Shown here in pieces: positions 26,890-36,843 of a DNA stretch of 64,000 nucleotides (position 1 is the first letter of the stretch; each line of letters opens with the position of its first letter). The position numbers and the translations under genes were made by a program. The notes under the pieces were generated by a model. The model worked only from the letters and a program-made list of their open reading frames with translations. It did no database searches and was not told where the DNA came from. Location of the stretch: the NCBI RefSeq assembly GCF_014281965.1, contig NZ_JACFTB010000002.1, positions 538,606 to 602,605 on the forward strand. The letters are read 5' to 3'. This DNA is from Rhodococcus sp. BP22 (GTDB lineage: Bacteria > Actinomycetota > Actinomycetes > Mycobacteriales > Mycobacteriaceae).

Positions 26890-29800
26890 TGTTCTCCTTC
26901 GTCTTTCTGCACATGTGTTATGGAGTGCAAGGCTGTGGTGTTCTCGCTGCTGACGTGCCGGCGTCCCCGGCTGAGGCCGGATTGGTAGTCACTCCACCCG
27001 CGTCTGATCGTTTCCGGGTCGACCCGCTGACGGTGCGATCCGGAACGGGTAGAGCCATTCAGGGGCTTGACGGTTCCGGGAACCAGCCGCGCCCCGCGGT
27101 CACGGATCGGGAGCCCCGAATCGGCCATCTTACTCGAGGGCATGTCCGTTGACGCGCGAGCGGCAACCCATCCTTCGTCAGCCTCAGTTGTCCAGATGCT
27201 TGTGCTTTTCACACCGGACTTGTCGTCCGTCGGATCGATCAGCCACTCCGACACCATCCCGGCAAAGATCGGGGATGCTGTCGGTGGAGCATCGGATCCA
27301 GCCTCGGGAGCGTTCGCGCTGAAGACGCTTTCGGGCGGTGGGGTCGGGTCTCGAGGTGGAGTCCAGTCGCGTGATTGTGTCGTTTCACGCGGTGGGGTCA
27401 AGTCTCGAGGTGCCGTCCAGTCGCGTGATTGTGTCGTTTCACGCGGTGGGGTCAAGTCTCGAGGTGCTGTCCAGTCGCGCGGTGGTGACGCTTCACCCGG
27501 TGGTGTCGCCTCGCGGGGTGCTGTCCAGTCGCGCGGTGGTGACGCTTCACCCGGTGGTGTCGCCTCGCGGGGTGGGGTCAGGTCTCGAGGTGCTGTCCAG
27601 TCGCGCGGTGGTGTCGTTTCGCGCGGCGGTGTCGGTATGCGACGCGGTGTCGAGTCGCGCGGTCGGGACGAGAAGAACGCCGCTGTTACGTTCGGGTTCG
27701 GGGCACCCATCGGAGCTCTCGGCACGGGTCTGGCGGCGGGGAACTCGCCTGTATCCGCTTGGTCGACAATAACTTCTGGCTTCGGCGGCGGCGGCGCTAT
27801 CGGTTGGGTCGTGAAGGCATTGGCGGTACCGGGTACTCCACTGCTCCCTGGGGTACGGCGTGGTAGTCCGTTCATCATGGGAAGCGAGACGGGGCTGGCC
27901 GGCGAAGCAAACGCAGCGGGCGCACCCGAAACAGTTGGCGGGACGGTGGCAGCAGCAGGGTATGCAGATTGACGATTCGGCAGCCAGTCCCCGGATGCCC
28001 CCGGAGTTTCGGCGTTCTGGGCGCTTGCTGCCTGGTAGGGGAGTGCACCCTGACTCGATGTAGGCGCGCTCGCCGCATGAGACTGAACCGTCGATGCTGC
28101 GCGAGCCTGAGAGGCAAGTGCAGCCGTCGACGTTCTGATCGCGGTGTCGCGTGGCGCCTCGAGCAGTGCAATCGGCAGGTGAACCATCGCAGTGATGCCA
28201 CCGCGATCAGATATGCCTGCGGACGGGCGCAGACGTACAGAAATACCGTATCGATTGCTGATCCGACTGACGACGAACAGCCCCATGTGGCGGGCGGTGT
28301 CGGGACTCATCTCGCCGCCCGACGAGAGGCGCCTGTTGGCGTCGGCCAGGTCGTCCGGCGACATTCCGATACCAAGATCGGCAATCTCTACCAGCACGGA
28401 ACCGTCGTTGGTGCGTGCGGCGTCGATCGTCACCGTTGTTTCGGGTGGTGAGTAGCGCAGGGCATTGTCAAGGAGTTCGGTGACGAGGTGCACGACATCT
28501 GCACTGGCCTGGCCACTGACGACAGCAGACAGAATCTGTCCGAGTTCGACACGCAGATAGTCCTCGACTCCGGAAGCCGAGGCGCGTAGGGCGTCGGCAA
28601 GAGCGATCGGTGCAGTTCGTGCGCGTCGTCCCTCGTTGCCGGAAAGAATGAGGAGATTATCGCTGTTGCGTCGCATTCGGGCGGCGATGTGGTCGAGGCG
28701 GAAGAGATTCTCGAGGCGATTCGGGTCGTCTTCGTCTTTTTCGAGCTGCTCGATAAGCACGAGCTGTTGTTCGACGAGGGATTTGTTTCGGCGAGAAAGC
28801 GTTTCGAACATGTCGTTGACCTGGCGGCGCAGAGTTGCCTGCTCGCCCGCCAACGCAATCGCCTGCCCGTTCATGTCATCCACTGCGCGTGCAAGTTGCC
28901 CGATCTCCTCGTGTGTCTCGACAGGTACACGGGGTATTTCGAGGTCGACAATTCTCTCGCCGGCGCGGATTCTTTCGATCGCCTCGGGGAGGCCGTGTCG
29001 TGCTGCTGTGAGCGCTGCAAAACGCAGGCGCTGGATGGGTTCGACCAGCGAGCGACTGATGACGAGCGCGAGGAAGAGTGCCGTGAGGACCGTGCTGACC
29101 ACCAGCGCCGCATCCCGAAGCGCCGCGGATTGGGCGGCCCCCGTTTCGGAGATCACGGTGGGGACGAACCGGGCAATTGTGGCATCGGCGATAGCGTCGT
29201 ACTGATCGCTGCTGGCTTGCAGTCCGAGGCCGATGTCCCTGCTCAAAGGGGACGTCAAGGGTGTAGCGCCGATCGCGCCGAGACGGCCTTGTGCGGACGC
29301 CCGCAGAGAGTTCAGCTCGGCCATGGGATCCTGCGCATTGTCCGCTCCGGCTGGCGGCAGCACTCCACCGGGCACGGCTAGTGGAATGAGCCCACCGAGG
29401 CTGGCAAGTTCTGCGCCGGCAGTGGAAGCGAAGATGGCACGTGATTGTGGATCGAGGTCGCCGGTGCCGAACAGAATGTGCTGATTGGCGAGCGTTCGAC
29501 GGGCGCCCCATAGAGGCGTCAACTCGGCACCACGCTCACGCAGAAGTGGCAGCTCGGATTTGGACAAGAGGTCTGCGAACGGGATCCAGAGCTCTGTCGA
29601 CACCTGACTGAAGCGGGCGACGAGTTGGATGGGCCGCTCGGAGCCGCTTGGAACCTCGTCGATGAGCGCGCGGCTGTTCTGCAGGGACTTGTCCACCAGG
29701 TCACTGAGCGCTGCGTCGGTTCGGAAAACGTTCGCCGCAGTGGCGAACTCCTGCAACGCGGTTCTGGCTGCTGCGACGGGAGCAGTGGTGTCGGAGTCGG

Positions 29801-30038
29801 AAGCAGCCGCGACCGTCACTGCTGTGAGAGCTTGTTCCAGCCGAAGTGCCGCAGGAACGGCAAATGTACGTTCGGCCGATGTATTGAGGTCCGCGGCGTC
29901 GGTCAGTTCGCTCTGGATCCGGAGGCCACCGAACAGAACGGCGACGAGCATCGGAACCGCGAAAACTGCGATAACCTTCCAGCCGAGGCGCCATTCGCCG
30001 ATCGACCACCACGAGGTTGTCTGTGCATCGTCTTTCAT
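26886..30038 (-). CDS. Cvn-type sensor histidine kinase with long Pro-rich tail
   Basis: 1050 residues from the ATG at 30038. An N-terminal membrane helix ([16 protein letters not shown]) is followed by an outside nitrate/nitrite-sensing-like helical domain, a second membrane helix ([17 protein letters not shown]) and HAMP. The coiled segment ([24 protein letters not shown]) takes the place of a phospho-acceptor region. The ATPase domain has [12 protein letters not shown] and [11 protein letters not shown]. About 400 residues rich in Pro, Ala and Arg follow, with a heptad repeat block, and a final short conserved piece. It heads the conservon operon. Readings further upstream are not supported: the extra sequence has no domain and lies beyond the start of the membrane helix. 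Confidence 0.9.
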   Translation of the reverse strand: MKDDAQTTSWWSIGEWRLGWKVIAVFAVPMLVAVLFGGLRIQSELTDAADLNTSAERTFAVPAALRLEQALTAVTVAAASDSDTTAPVAAARTALQEFATAANVFRTDAALSDLVDKSLQNSRALIDEVPSGSERPIQLVARFSQVSTELWIPFADLLSKSELPLLRERGAELTPLWGARRTLANQHILFGTGDLDPQSRAIFASTAGAELASLGGLIPLAVPGGVLPPAGADNAQDPMAELNSLRASAQGRLGAIGATPLTSPLSRDIGLGLQASSDQYDAIADATIARFVPTVISETGAAQSAALRDAALVVSTVLTALFLALVISRSLVEPIQRLRFAALTAARHGLPEAIERIRAGERIVDLEIPRVPVETHEEIGQLARAVDDMNGQAIALAGEQATLRRQVNDMFETLSRRNKSLVEQQLVLIEQLEKDEDDPNRLENLFRLDHIAARMRRNSDNLLILSGNEGRRARTAPIALADALRASASGVEDYLRVELGQILSAVVSGQASADVVHLVTELLDNALRYSPPETTVTIDAARTNDGSVLVEIADLGIGMSPDDLADANRRLSSGGEMSPDTARHMGLFVVSRISNRYGISVRLRPSAGISDRGGITAMVHLPIALLEAPRDTAIRTSTAALASQARAASTVQSHAASAPTSSQGALPYQAASAQNAETPGASGDWLPNRQSAYPAAATVPPTVSGAPAAFASPASPVSLPMMNGLPRRTPGSSGVPGTANAFTTQPIAPPPPKPEVIVDQADTGEFPAARPVPRAPMGAPNPNVTAAFFSSRPRDSTPRRIPTPPRETTPPRDWTAPRDLTPPREATPPGEASPPRDWTAPREATPPGEASPPRDWTAPRDLTPPRETTQSRDWTAPRDLTPPRETTQSRDWTPPRDPTPPPESVFSANAPEAGSDAPPTASPIFAGMVSEWLIDPTDDKSGVKSTSIWTTEADEGWVAARASTDMPSSKMADSGLPIRDRGARLVPGTVKPLNGSTRSGSHRQRVDPETIRRGWSDYQSGLSRGRRHVSSENTTALHSITHVQKDEGEQ
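27345..27655 (-). repeat. 21-bp tandem repeats encoding a Pro-rich heptad
   Basis: About 14 imperfect 21-base units encode seven-residue repeats of the kind [21 protein letters not shown] and TAPRETT in the kinase tail. Larger identical blocks (for example around 27363-27425 and 27426-27488, and around 27476-27535 and 27536-27590) show recent expansion in whole multiples of the unit, so the frame is kept. Confidence 0.88.
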
Positions 30039-30338
30039 GCGGTCCAATGCCTCTTCGCGTCTGCCATTGAAATCTGTTGTCCCCTGTTGGGCATTGATCG
30101 ACTTCCTCCGATTAATCGCAGTCGAACGAAATCGATTTGAACCGTAACAGAATGATGTCGATTTATCAGGTTTACAGTCTTTAATGTTCAGGTTTAAGCA
30201 ACTCTGGCCCTGTTTACCTAGCATTTTCGGTGTCGAATGCTGGAGACTCGACCGTTTCGATGAACCGAATCTGGCCGCATGTAGCCCTGCATCGACGAGT
30301 GTGGGTGTCGAATTGGGACGAGCGGGTACGACCTGCGG
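30039..30338. promoter_or_regulatory. divergent promoter region of kinase operon and FNT gene
   Basis: 300 bases between two diverging genes. It is AT-richer in the middle (30130-30235), as expected for promoters. I see no clear operator or gene in it. Confidence 0.4.
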
Positions 30339-31151
30339 ATGAGCGAAGAAGCGCGACGTAACGACGGTGACAACGACGGTCCGCTCGAAGAGGAACTCGA
30401 GGATAGCTTCGACGCGGTCGTCTCCGAAGGCGGTGAGCGTCTGCACCGAACCGTGCGCACGGTGCTGATCACGGGATTGTTCGGCGGTCTCGAGGTTGCA
30501 CTGGGTGTCATGGCCTACCTGGCGGTGCTGTACGAGACCGACAATCATCTGCTGGCGGGGCTTGCGTTCGGAATCGGTCTGGTCGCGATCTTCCTGGCCC
30601 ACGGTGAGTTGTTCACCGAGGACTTCCTCATGCCGATCGCGGCGTTGGTCTCCCGCCACGGCACACCTGCGCAGTTGGCGAGGCTGTGGATCGGAACATT
30701 GTTGTCGAACTTGGCAGGTGGATGGTGCGTAATGTGGCTGGTCGCGCATGCCTTCCCGCAATGGCTGTCGGTATTGTCGGAATCCGCGCACCACTTCGTA
30801 GACGCCCCGCTGAACCTGCAGTCGATCTGCCTGGCGATCCTGGGCGGCAGCACGATGACCCTGCTGACCCGCATGCAGCAGGGAACCGATTCCGACGTCG
30901 CGAAGATCATCGCGGCGATGTCGGCGGGGTTCCTGCTGGCCGGATTGCAGCTCTTCCACTCGATCTTGGACTCACTGCTGATCTTCGGGGCCATTCACGC
31001 GGGCACGGACGTCGGTTACCGATCGTGGATCGACTGGTTCGGATACACGGTGGGTTTCAACATCGTCGGTGGCGTCGTACTTGTCACTGCCCTACGCCTG
31101 GTTCGAACCAAGGAACTGGTGAAGTCCGAGCGCAATCGCCATCCAAATTGA
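30339..31151 (+). CDS. formate/nitrite transporter (FNT) family channel
   Basis: 270 residues: an acidic cytoplasmic N-terminus of about 45 residues, then six hydrophobic segments. FNT-type features include GLAFGIGLVAIFLAHGELFTEDF and LWIGTLLSNLAGGWCVMW, matching the conserved helix breaks, and the central His in FIHAG-like FGAIHAGTD. It moves small monovalent anions such as formate, nitrite or acetate. It faces the kinase operon whose sensor domain is of nitrate/nitrite type; any link is inference. Confidence 0.85.
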   Translation: MSEEARRNDGDNDGPLEEELEDSFDAVVSEGGERLHRTVRTVLITGLFGGLEVALGVMAYLAVLYETDNHLLAGLAFGIGLVAIFLAHGELFTEDFLMPIAALVSRHGTPAQLARLWIGTLLSNLAGGWCVMWLVAHAFPQWLSVLSESAHHFVDAPLNLQSICLAILGGSTMTLLTRMQQGTDSDVAKIIAAMSAGFLLAGLQLFHSILDSLLIFGAIHAGTDVGYRSWIDWFGYTVGFNIVGGVVLVTALRLVRTKELVKSERNRHPN

Positions 31152-31242
31152 TCCTGCGAGGGCAAGCTGACGTCCTCGGTCGACACCGAGGGCCTCCAGT
31201 TCGGCGTTCGGTCGGAGGCCCTTGGTGCCGTAGGCAATCCCC

Positions 31243-31587
31243 CTACTCGCAGCCGATACCGTCATTGTCGCGGTCCAAATGCGGACCGTATCCGTACTCG
31301 TCGCGATACACGGGCGCAGCACCGGCGTCACGTGCCTCGGTGCAGTTCTTGTACTGGAACGTGCTGGGAGCGGGCGGTGCATTCTGGGGGGCTGGGGCTG
31401 GGGCTGGGGCCGGCGGGGGCGGTGGGAGGAACGGTGCGAGCGGCGGCGGGCAGAACTGTGCCGAGCCGGTGCCGCACAAAAAGTCGGTGATCGGATCTGC
31501 TGCGGCAACGGCCGGAGCAGTCATCATCGCTGCGGCGAGTACGACGCTACCTAGTCCAATTCGTGCGAAGAGGGTCTTGCTGGTCAT
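31243..31587 (-). CDS. secreted excalibur calcium-binding domain protein
   Basis: 114 residues. A signal peptide (MTSKTLFARIGLGSVVLAAAMMTAPAVAAADP) is followed by a short region with two Cys, a Pro/Ala-rich linker and the excalibur domain: NCTEARDAGAAPVYRDEYGYGPHLDRDNDGIGCE. The DRDNDGIGC loop is the EF-hand-like calcium motif, bounded by paired Cys. It is probably in the envelope or outside. The stop lies about 90 bases past the convergent FNT gene. Confidence 0.9.
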   Translation of the reverse strand: MTSKTLFARIGLGSVVLAAAMMTAPAVAAADPITDFLCGTGSAQFCPPPLAPFLPPPPPAPAPAPAPQNAPPAPSTFQYKNCTEARDAGAAPVYRDEYGYGPHLDRDNDGIGCE

Positions 31588-31944
31588 TCATAGCTCCTGG
31601 CAGAGGGGGTTGTCGGGTGTCGATCTTCTAGGTTCGGCGCTTGAACAGTCAACGAGGTCATTCGACCGAATGACGTGCGCAGGAACCCGCATACCCGCGT
31701 GTGCCGAACGAGCAAGCGAAGAGTCGGAGGTGAGCGATCTCACGATCGAACTGCTGCGACCCTGCTCATGCGGGTTGCTTGGATATGTCCCAAAGAATCG
31801 ACAGAACTTTTGTACGACCTATATCGCGGCTACTGTGGGCGGCACCGCAACTACAGCAGGTCCACCTACTGGTGGGTCAGGTTGAATCCGAAGTTGCTCG
31901 TGTTGCGCCCGAAGGGGTGCGGCGGAGGAGGGTTGATCAGTCGA
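31588..31944. promoter_or_regulatory. divergent upstream region
   Basis: 357 bases between the excalibur and mycolyltransferase genes. Open frames run through it but have no start signal or domain. A GGAGGAGGG run at 31923-31932 lies 13 bases before the mycolyltransferase ATG and may serve it or an in-frame TTG at 31933. Confidence 0.4.
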
Positions 31945-32979
31945 ATGCACCGTCGTGTTCTGGCAGCGCTGGGGACCAGCATTGCGCTGTCGATATTGGG
32001 GACCGGTGTGGTGTCTGCTCAACCGCTGCCCGGGACCGGAAGCTCCGATGGTCCCGTGACGACTTTCGGTGAGTCCTCACAGTCGTCTTCTGCTCGTATC
32101 GACCGTATCGAGATGATCACACCCCGTCGTGCTGCCGTGTTCGTGCAGTCGCCTTCGATGAACAAGATCATTCAGGTTCAGGTGTTGTTGCCTGCAAGGG
32201 GCGGTCCGCGCCCCACCCTCTACATGCTCGACGGCGTCAGCGCCGGCAAAGAATCCGACTACGCCGAGAGCACGTGGACGCAGAAGACCGACATCGTGGA
32301 CTTCTTCGCCGACAAAGACCTCAACGTCGTGCTTCCCGTAGGTGGTTCGAGTAGCTACTACACCAACTGGAATGTGCCGGACCCAATCCTCGGTGTCAAC
32401 ATGTGGGAGACGTTCCTGACTTCGGAACTGCCCCCGCTGATCGATGCTCAGTTCTCCGGCAACGGCACCAACGCGATCGCGGGCGTCTCCATGGGCGCGC
32501 AAGGCGCGATGGATCTCATTACCCGTCACCCCGATCTCTATACCGGTGTGGCAGGCCTGAGCGGCTGTTACGACAACTCGCAGCCGAACCTGAAAGACGC
32601 CGTTCGCGCCACCGTCGCAACCAATGGCGGTAATGCGAGCAACATGTGGGGTGAGAATGCCGATCCGAAGTGGGCCGAGCACGACCCGTCTCGTAACGCA
32701 GAAGCCTTGCGGGGCAAGGACATCTATGTTTCCGTCGGCACCGGTTTGCCCGGTCCGTACGAACTCGGACCGGGCGGCACCGGAGTCGAGTCGGCCGCCA
32801 TGGGCGGGCCGCTCGAGGCTGCGGCGCTCTACTGCACAACGTTGTTCGACACCAAACTTCGGTCTATCCGCATCCCAGCCAAGTTCGTCTATCGGCCTTA
32901 CGGCATCCACCAATGGCCGTACTGGCAGGACGATCTGCGCGAGTCCTGGCCGACGCTCCGCGACGCTCTGAACATTTAG
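31945..32979 (+). CDS. trehalose mycolyltransferase (Ag85/Cmt type)
   Basis: Extracellular esterase-fold enzyme that moves mycolic acid between trehalose esters and arabinogalactan. 344 residues: signal peptide (MHRRVLAALGTSIALSILGTGVVSAQP), then the Ag85 fold with MLDGVSAGKESDYAES-like substrate region, the nucleophile Ser182 in GVSMGAQGAM, and His322 in YGIHQWPYW. It stands alone rather than in a cluster of paralogues. Starts further upstream would add a long untypical N-terminus. Confidence 0.93.
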   Translation: MHRRVLAALGTSIALSILGTGVVSAQPLPGTGSSDGPVTTFGESSQSSSARIDRIEMITPRRAAVFVQSPSMNKIIQVQVLLPARGGPRPTLYMLDGVSAGKESDYAESTWTQKTDIVDFFADKDLNVVLPVGGSSSYYTNWNVPDPILGVNMWETFLTSELPPLIDAQFSGNGTNAIAGVSMGAQGAMDLITRHPDLYTGVAGLSGCYDNSQPNLKDAVRATVATNGGNASNMWGENADPKWAEHDPSRNAEALRGKDIYVSVGTGLPGPYELGPGGTGVESAAMGGPLEAAALYCTTLFDTKLRSIRIPAKFVYRPYGIHQWPYWQDDLRESWPTLRDALNI

Positions 32980-32995
32980 GACTCGCGCAAGGGGT

Positions 32996-33790
32996 TCAGA
33001 TCGCCGAGAAGTGCGCGAGTACGTGCTCGGCGACGGCGGCGGGTTGCTCGAGAGATACCGAGTGGCCCGCAGCTTCGACGCTCCGGTAGCTGCCACCGGA
33101 TGCCTCGGCGATGTTGACGTCCGAGATGGGCGGCGGGTATGCGTGATCTTCCGTGCCGGAGATCGCGAGCACCGGCACCGTGCAACCGTTCAATTCCTCG
33201 ACGATTCGCGACCGGTGAATCACCTGGTAGGCAGAGTCGCCGATACTGGGCTTCAGCTCCGCGATCCGGCCGCGCCACTCCTCGACGGCGGGTGTGCCTG
33301 CGGACAAGCTGGTGTCTCCGAACATGATGTACAAGACGATGTCGATGTTCTCGCGTCCCCCGATGTCGGCCAGTTGCTCCACGAGGGGAGCAAACGCCTC
33401 CAGCTGATGCTCCTCCTCCGCCGAAGAGCCCATTGCGACGGCGGAGAGCAGCAACTCGGGCCGCCTTGCCGCCAACCGAAGCGCGACGAATCCGCCGAGC
33501 GAGTTTCCCAGAAAATGCACGCGACCCAGTTGCAGTTCTTCGATGAACGCAGCAGCGTCCTCGGTCAGGATGTCCACGGACACCTCGGCGCGCGAATGCG
33601 TCGAGCTCTCGCCGTGGTTGCGGTGGTCGTACGCGAAGACGCGGTGCCCTGCGGACGCCAAGAGCCCGGCCAGCGCGTCGAACATTCGATGATCGAAGAA
33701 CAGTGAATGACTGAGGACGACGGGGGTGCCGTCCTCCGGTCCTGATACCTCGTAGGACAGCGTCGCGCCGTTGACCTGGATCGTGTTCAT
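32996..33790 (-). CDS. alpha/beta hydrolase
   Basis: 264 residues. The nucleophile elbow GNSLGG carries the Ser, SGTEDHAYP the acid and AAGHSVSLEQP the His. The oxyanion region is LSHSLFFDHRMF. It resembles 3-oxoadipate enol-lactonase-like hydrolases. The start at ATG 33790 has AGGAG six bases upstream. It is divergent from an AraC regulator, which probably controls it. Confidence 0.87.
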   Translation of the reverse strand: MNTIQVNGATLSYEVSGPEDGTPVVLSHSLFFDHRMFDALAGLLASAGHRVFAYDHRNHGESSTHSRAEVSVDILTEDAAAFIEELQLGRVHFLGNSLGGFVALRLAARRPELLLSAVAMGSSAEEEHQLEAFAPLVEQLADIGGRENIDIVLYIMFGDTSLSAGTPAVEEWRGRIAELKPSIGDSAYQVIHRSRIVEELNGCTVPVLAISGTEDHAYPPPISDVNIAEASGGSYRSVEAAGHSVSLEQPAAVAEHVLAHFSAI

Positions 33791-33952
33791 GTCGGACTCC
33801 TGACAGATTCTTGCCGCCGTCGTGACCCCCGCTGTGATGGGGGACACGTGTACTCTCTGCACGGTAGGGCGCATGTATGCGACGGGTCTGCCGGTGACGC
33901 GCACGGAATCGACGGCCGGGCGCACAGATTCAGGCGCGAAAGGTAGAAACTT

Positions 33953-34894
33953 ATGACTGCCGCAGCGGACTACGTCGTGTCGACGATCGACACCACACTG
34001 TTGCCTGCCACGGATCGGCCGGGGTTCTGGCGAGAGCACGTTCGCTTCAACCATGGTGGCCTCGATTTCGCATTCGACGAAACGATGGGTTTCAGCGGCA
34101 AGACCGTCGTGCAGCGGTCCGAAGAATTTCAACTGGTGGAGTTCAGTTCCGACGCGATCGTCTACTCGCGAAGCGCCGCAGCTGCTCGTTCCGACGACGA
34201 TCGGACCCTGCGCGTCGTGGTCCCTCGGGCGGGCACGTTTCGATGTGCGTACGGTGACGATCGCGCGATCGTGGGCCCGGGTGCCGCGGTCGCGATGTCG
34301 ATGGCAGCTCCCTTCTCCATCGAGCACGGCCCGGGCGCACGAGCATGGGTGGTGAGCGTCCCGGAATCGGCCTGGCCCCGTTCGGTTGTTCCCGTGAAGC
34401 CGCGGATTCTCGACCTTGCCACGGGTATGGGCGCGGTAGCAGCTGCGATGACCGAGCAGCTATCCGCGCAGCGAGATGCCCTCTCGGCGAGCAGCTTTCG
34501 TGAGGTTTCCGATGCGCTCACTCGGATGCTGGTCGGGGTCGCATCCGATGTGTCGCGGTGGCCGGACGTCGCACAGGCCGCGTCGACACTCGTGAAAACG
34601 CAGTCCGACGACCCGACTCTTACCCCGAAAACCCTTGCTCGACGCCTCGGCTGGTCGCTGCGGCATGTGCAGGCCGTGACGCAGTCGGTGGGCACCAACC
34701 CTTCGGAGATGATTCGGGCCAGCCGGCTCGTTCGTGCTCGTGCTCGGCTCGACGATCCAGCTCAGCGTCACCGAACGGTCGCCGAGATCGCCCATCAGTC
34801 GGGTTTCGGCTCGGTCAGTACCTTCAATGCGGTGTTCCGTGAGGAGTTCGGGATGAGTCCTCGGCAGGCACGGACCGTCAGTGAGTGGCGGTAG
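33953..34894 (+). CDS. AraC-family regulator with AraC-binding-like N-terminal domain
   Basis: 313 residues. The N-terminal ligand domain (about 10-170; FWREHVRFNHGGLDFAF) is of the AraC-binding-like type found in FeaR/NitR-like activators. The C-terminal double helix-turn-helix has LARRLGWSLRHVQAVTQSVG and VAEIAHQSGFGSVSTFNAVFREEFGMSPRQAR. It faces the alpha/beta hydrolase across 162 bases. The 3' end overlaps the convergent aminotransferase by 17 bases. Confidence 0.88.
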   Translation: MTAAADYVVSTIDTTLLPATDRPGFWREHVRFNHGGLDFAFDETMGFSGKTVVQRSEEFQLVEFSSDAIVYSRSAAAARSDDDRTLRVVVPRAGTFRCAYGDDRAIVGPGAAVAMSMAAPFSIEHGPGARAWVVSVPESAWPRSVVPVKPRILDLATGMGAVAAAMTEQLSAQRDALSASSFREVSDALTRMLVGVASDVSRWPDVAQAASTLVKTQSDDPTLTPKTLARRLGWSLRHVQAVTQSVGTNPSEMIRASRLVRARARLDDPAQRHRTVAEIAHQSGFGSVSTFNAVFREEFGMSPRQARTVSEWR

Positions 34895-35939
34895 CTGCGT
34901 ATTTCAGGAAGGCGTCGTTCTCGTGTGGGTCGCCGATTGTGATGCGAACCCCGTCGTTTCCGTAGGCGCGCAACAGTATTCCAGCTTCTGCTGCGGCTTC
35001 GGTGTAGGGGCCGGAGAGGGCGCCGAGTGGTAGGAACACGAAGTTCGCCTCCGAGGGTGCGACGTCGTAACCCAGCTCGATCAGTGCAGTGCGAACCCGT
35101 TCACGTTCTGCGACAAGGGTATCGGTACGGGCGAGGAGCTCGTCCTTTGCTGCGAGCGATGCCAGCGCTGCCTGCTGGGCGACAGAGCTCACCGCGAATG
35201 CGATGCGCACTTTGCTCATCGCGGTGATCACCGCCGGGTCGCCGACGGCATATCCCACGCGTAGTCCGGCCAGCCCGTACGCCTTGGAAAACGTGCGGAG
35301 AACGAGAACGTTGCGACGGTCGCGGGCCAATTCGACACCGTCGGTGTACTCACCCTCCGGGTTGTCGCGGGCGTACTCGAAATAGGCCTCGTCCAGTACC
35401 ACGAGGACATGCGCGGGCACCGAGTCGAGGAATCGTTCGAGTGCAGATCTGGCCACGACGGTGCCGGAAGGATTGTTCGGGTTGCAGACGAATATCACGC
35501 GGGTGCGTTCGGTGATCGCGGCGAGCATCGCGTCGAGATCGTGCACATGCTCCGCGTTCAGGGGGACCTCTACCGGCGTCGCACCGGCGACGCGCGCGAT
35601 GATCGGGTACGCCTCGAAGGACCGCCACGCGTACATCACCTCGTCACCGGGGCCGCACATGATCTGGACGACTTCCTGGCACAGCGACACCGATCCGTTG
35701 CCGACTGCGACATTGGCCGGGTCGACCTTCACGTGCGCGGCGACGGCGTCCACGAGGGCAGTGGCGCGGATGTCGGGGTAGCGGTTGACGGTGACGACCG
35801 ACTCGGCGATCTTCTCGCGGACGCCCGGGAGCGGACCCTGCGTCGTCTCGTTGCTGGCCAGCTTGATCGCACCCGGGAAGTTGCGTCCGGGTACGTAGGC
35901 GGGGATTGCGTCGAGGTCGGTGCGGATGCGAGCAGTCAC
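34878..35939 (-). CDS. pat: aromatic/histidinol-phosphate-type aminotransferase
   Basis: 353 residues, fold type I PLP enzyme of the HisC/Pat branch (Rv3772-like). N-terminal KLASNETTQGPLP, CNPNNPSGT, DEAYFEYA, and the PLP lysine in TFSKAYGLAGLRVGY, then an Arg near the end for the carboxylate. It makes aromatic amino acids from 2-oxo acids, or acts as a second HisC. It is not in a his operon here, which favours Pat. Confidence 0.88.
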   Translation of the reverse strand: MTARIRTDLDAIPAYVPGRNFPGAIKLASNETTQGPLPGVREKIAESVVTVNRYPDIRATALVDAVAAHVKVDPANVAVGNGSVSLCQEVVQIMCGPGDEVMYAWRSFEAYPIIARVAGATPVEVPLNAEHVHDLDAMLAAITERTRVIFVCNPNNPSGTVVARSALERFLDSVPAHVLVVLDEAYFEYARDNPEGEYTDGVELARDRRNVLVLRTFSKAYGLAGLRVGYAVGDPAVITAMSKVRIAFAVSSVAQQAALASLAAKDELLARTDTLVAERERVRTALIELGYDVAPSEANFVFLPLGALSGPYTEAAAEAGILLRAYGNDGVRITIGDPHENDAFLKYAATATH

Positions 35940-36030
35940 GGCTCACATTATGCGCCAGGTGGAGCTGATCATTTCCTGTGCGTCCGCCGGTAATCCAGCG
36001 GGGCGTGCCTCGCCGCACTATTTTGGTGTC

Positions 36031-36759
36031 ATGTCGGGAATCTTCACGGATGTGGCAGTGCTCCGAATCGACGCGGACGACGATGAGCAACCGCCTGGGC
36101 AGCACAAGGTGCCGCTGACGGCCATCTCCCCGGAAGGGTACGTCCGAGGCGGGATCGTAGTGCTGCACGAATCTCGCGAACTACCGGAATCGCTACTGGA
36201 CTTGCTGCGCGCCCTCGCACTCGAAGGATGGCTGGCCGTCGCCCCGAACTTGTTCCATCGAGGCACCGAGGGTGATGAAGTTTTCGGCGAAAACCTGTTC
36301 TCTGATTTCGACGCAACCTTCGACTGGCTCACTTCCCGAGGTGTCTACCCGGACTGCGTCGGTGTCATCGGATTCGACGACGCCGGAACTGCGGCGCTGA
36401 TCGTCGCAACGAACCGGCCGATCGGTGCCGCCGTCAGCGTCGCGGCGGCGGGCATCGTCGAACCACTGAACGCCGACGCCATCGCATTGATCGAAGCCGC
36501 GCCCTCGCTCCAGGCGCCCTGGTTGGGCCTGTACGGCGAGAACGACCCCAGGACCCCACCGGAGCACATCGAGGGCCTCCGTGACGCAGCCACACGGTCA
36601 TCCGTAGCCACCAACGTCGTCAGCTACAGCGGACTGCGCCACCGCGCCGACGAACCGCAGCCGTCACCCGGCAGTACCGAAGACAGCGACCCGGCGGCGG
36701 CGGCCCTGATCGAAGCTCAGGCCAGAATTTTCGATTGGTTCGACTCGTTCCTCAGGTGA
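36031..36759 (+). CDS. dienelactone hydrolase-like protein with changed nucleophile
   Basis: 242 residues of alpha/beta hydrolase type with DLH features: a start region GIVVLHESRELPES, the elbow IGFDDAG, YGENDPRTPPEH carrying the acid, and a His in GLRHRADEP. At the elbow the usual Gly-x-Cys-x-Gly-Gly reads Gly-Phe-Asp-Asp-Ala-Gly, so the nucleophile position (116) is Asp rather than Cys or Ser. It may be catalytically dead, or use Asp as haloalkane dehalogenases do. It is divergent from pat. Confidence 0.75.
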   Translation: MSGIFTDVAVLRIDADDDEQPPGQHKVPLTAISPEGYVRGGIVVLHESRELPESLLDLLRALALEGWLAVAPNLFHRGTEGDEVFGENLFSDFDATFDWLTSRGVYPDCVGVIGFDDAGTAALIVATNRPIGAAVSVAAAGIVEPLNADAIALIEAAPSLQAPWLGLYGENDPRTPPEHIEGLRDAATRSSVATNVVSYSGLRHRADEPQPSPGSTEDSDPAAAALIEAQARIFDWFDSFLR

Positions 36760-36843
36760 ACGGGATTTGACCTGGCGTTTTGCGTTCTCCTCTCAACCGT
36801 GTGTAATCTCGTTCCTCGGCGGTCCGAGAGGGCCGGCAGCCTA

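Noticed and set aside
27345..27655. CRISPR-like array
   Set aside because: The units are 21 bases, adjoining, in frame and without spacers, so this is a coding repeat.
27067..27972. 301-residue plus-strand frame with Ser-Arg-Gly repeats
   Set aside because: It is the opposite strand of the kinase's Pro-rich repeat tail and has no start signal.
30039..30959. Upstream extension of the sensor kinase to 1357 residues
   Set aside because: The extra 307 residues have no domain, and would overlap the divergent FNT gene. The ATG at 30038 begins just before the first membrane helix.
33791..34327. Upstream extension of the alpha/beta hydrolase
   Set aside because: It would overlap the divergent AraC gene. 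The ATG at 33790 has an AGGAG site and starts the fold properly.
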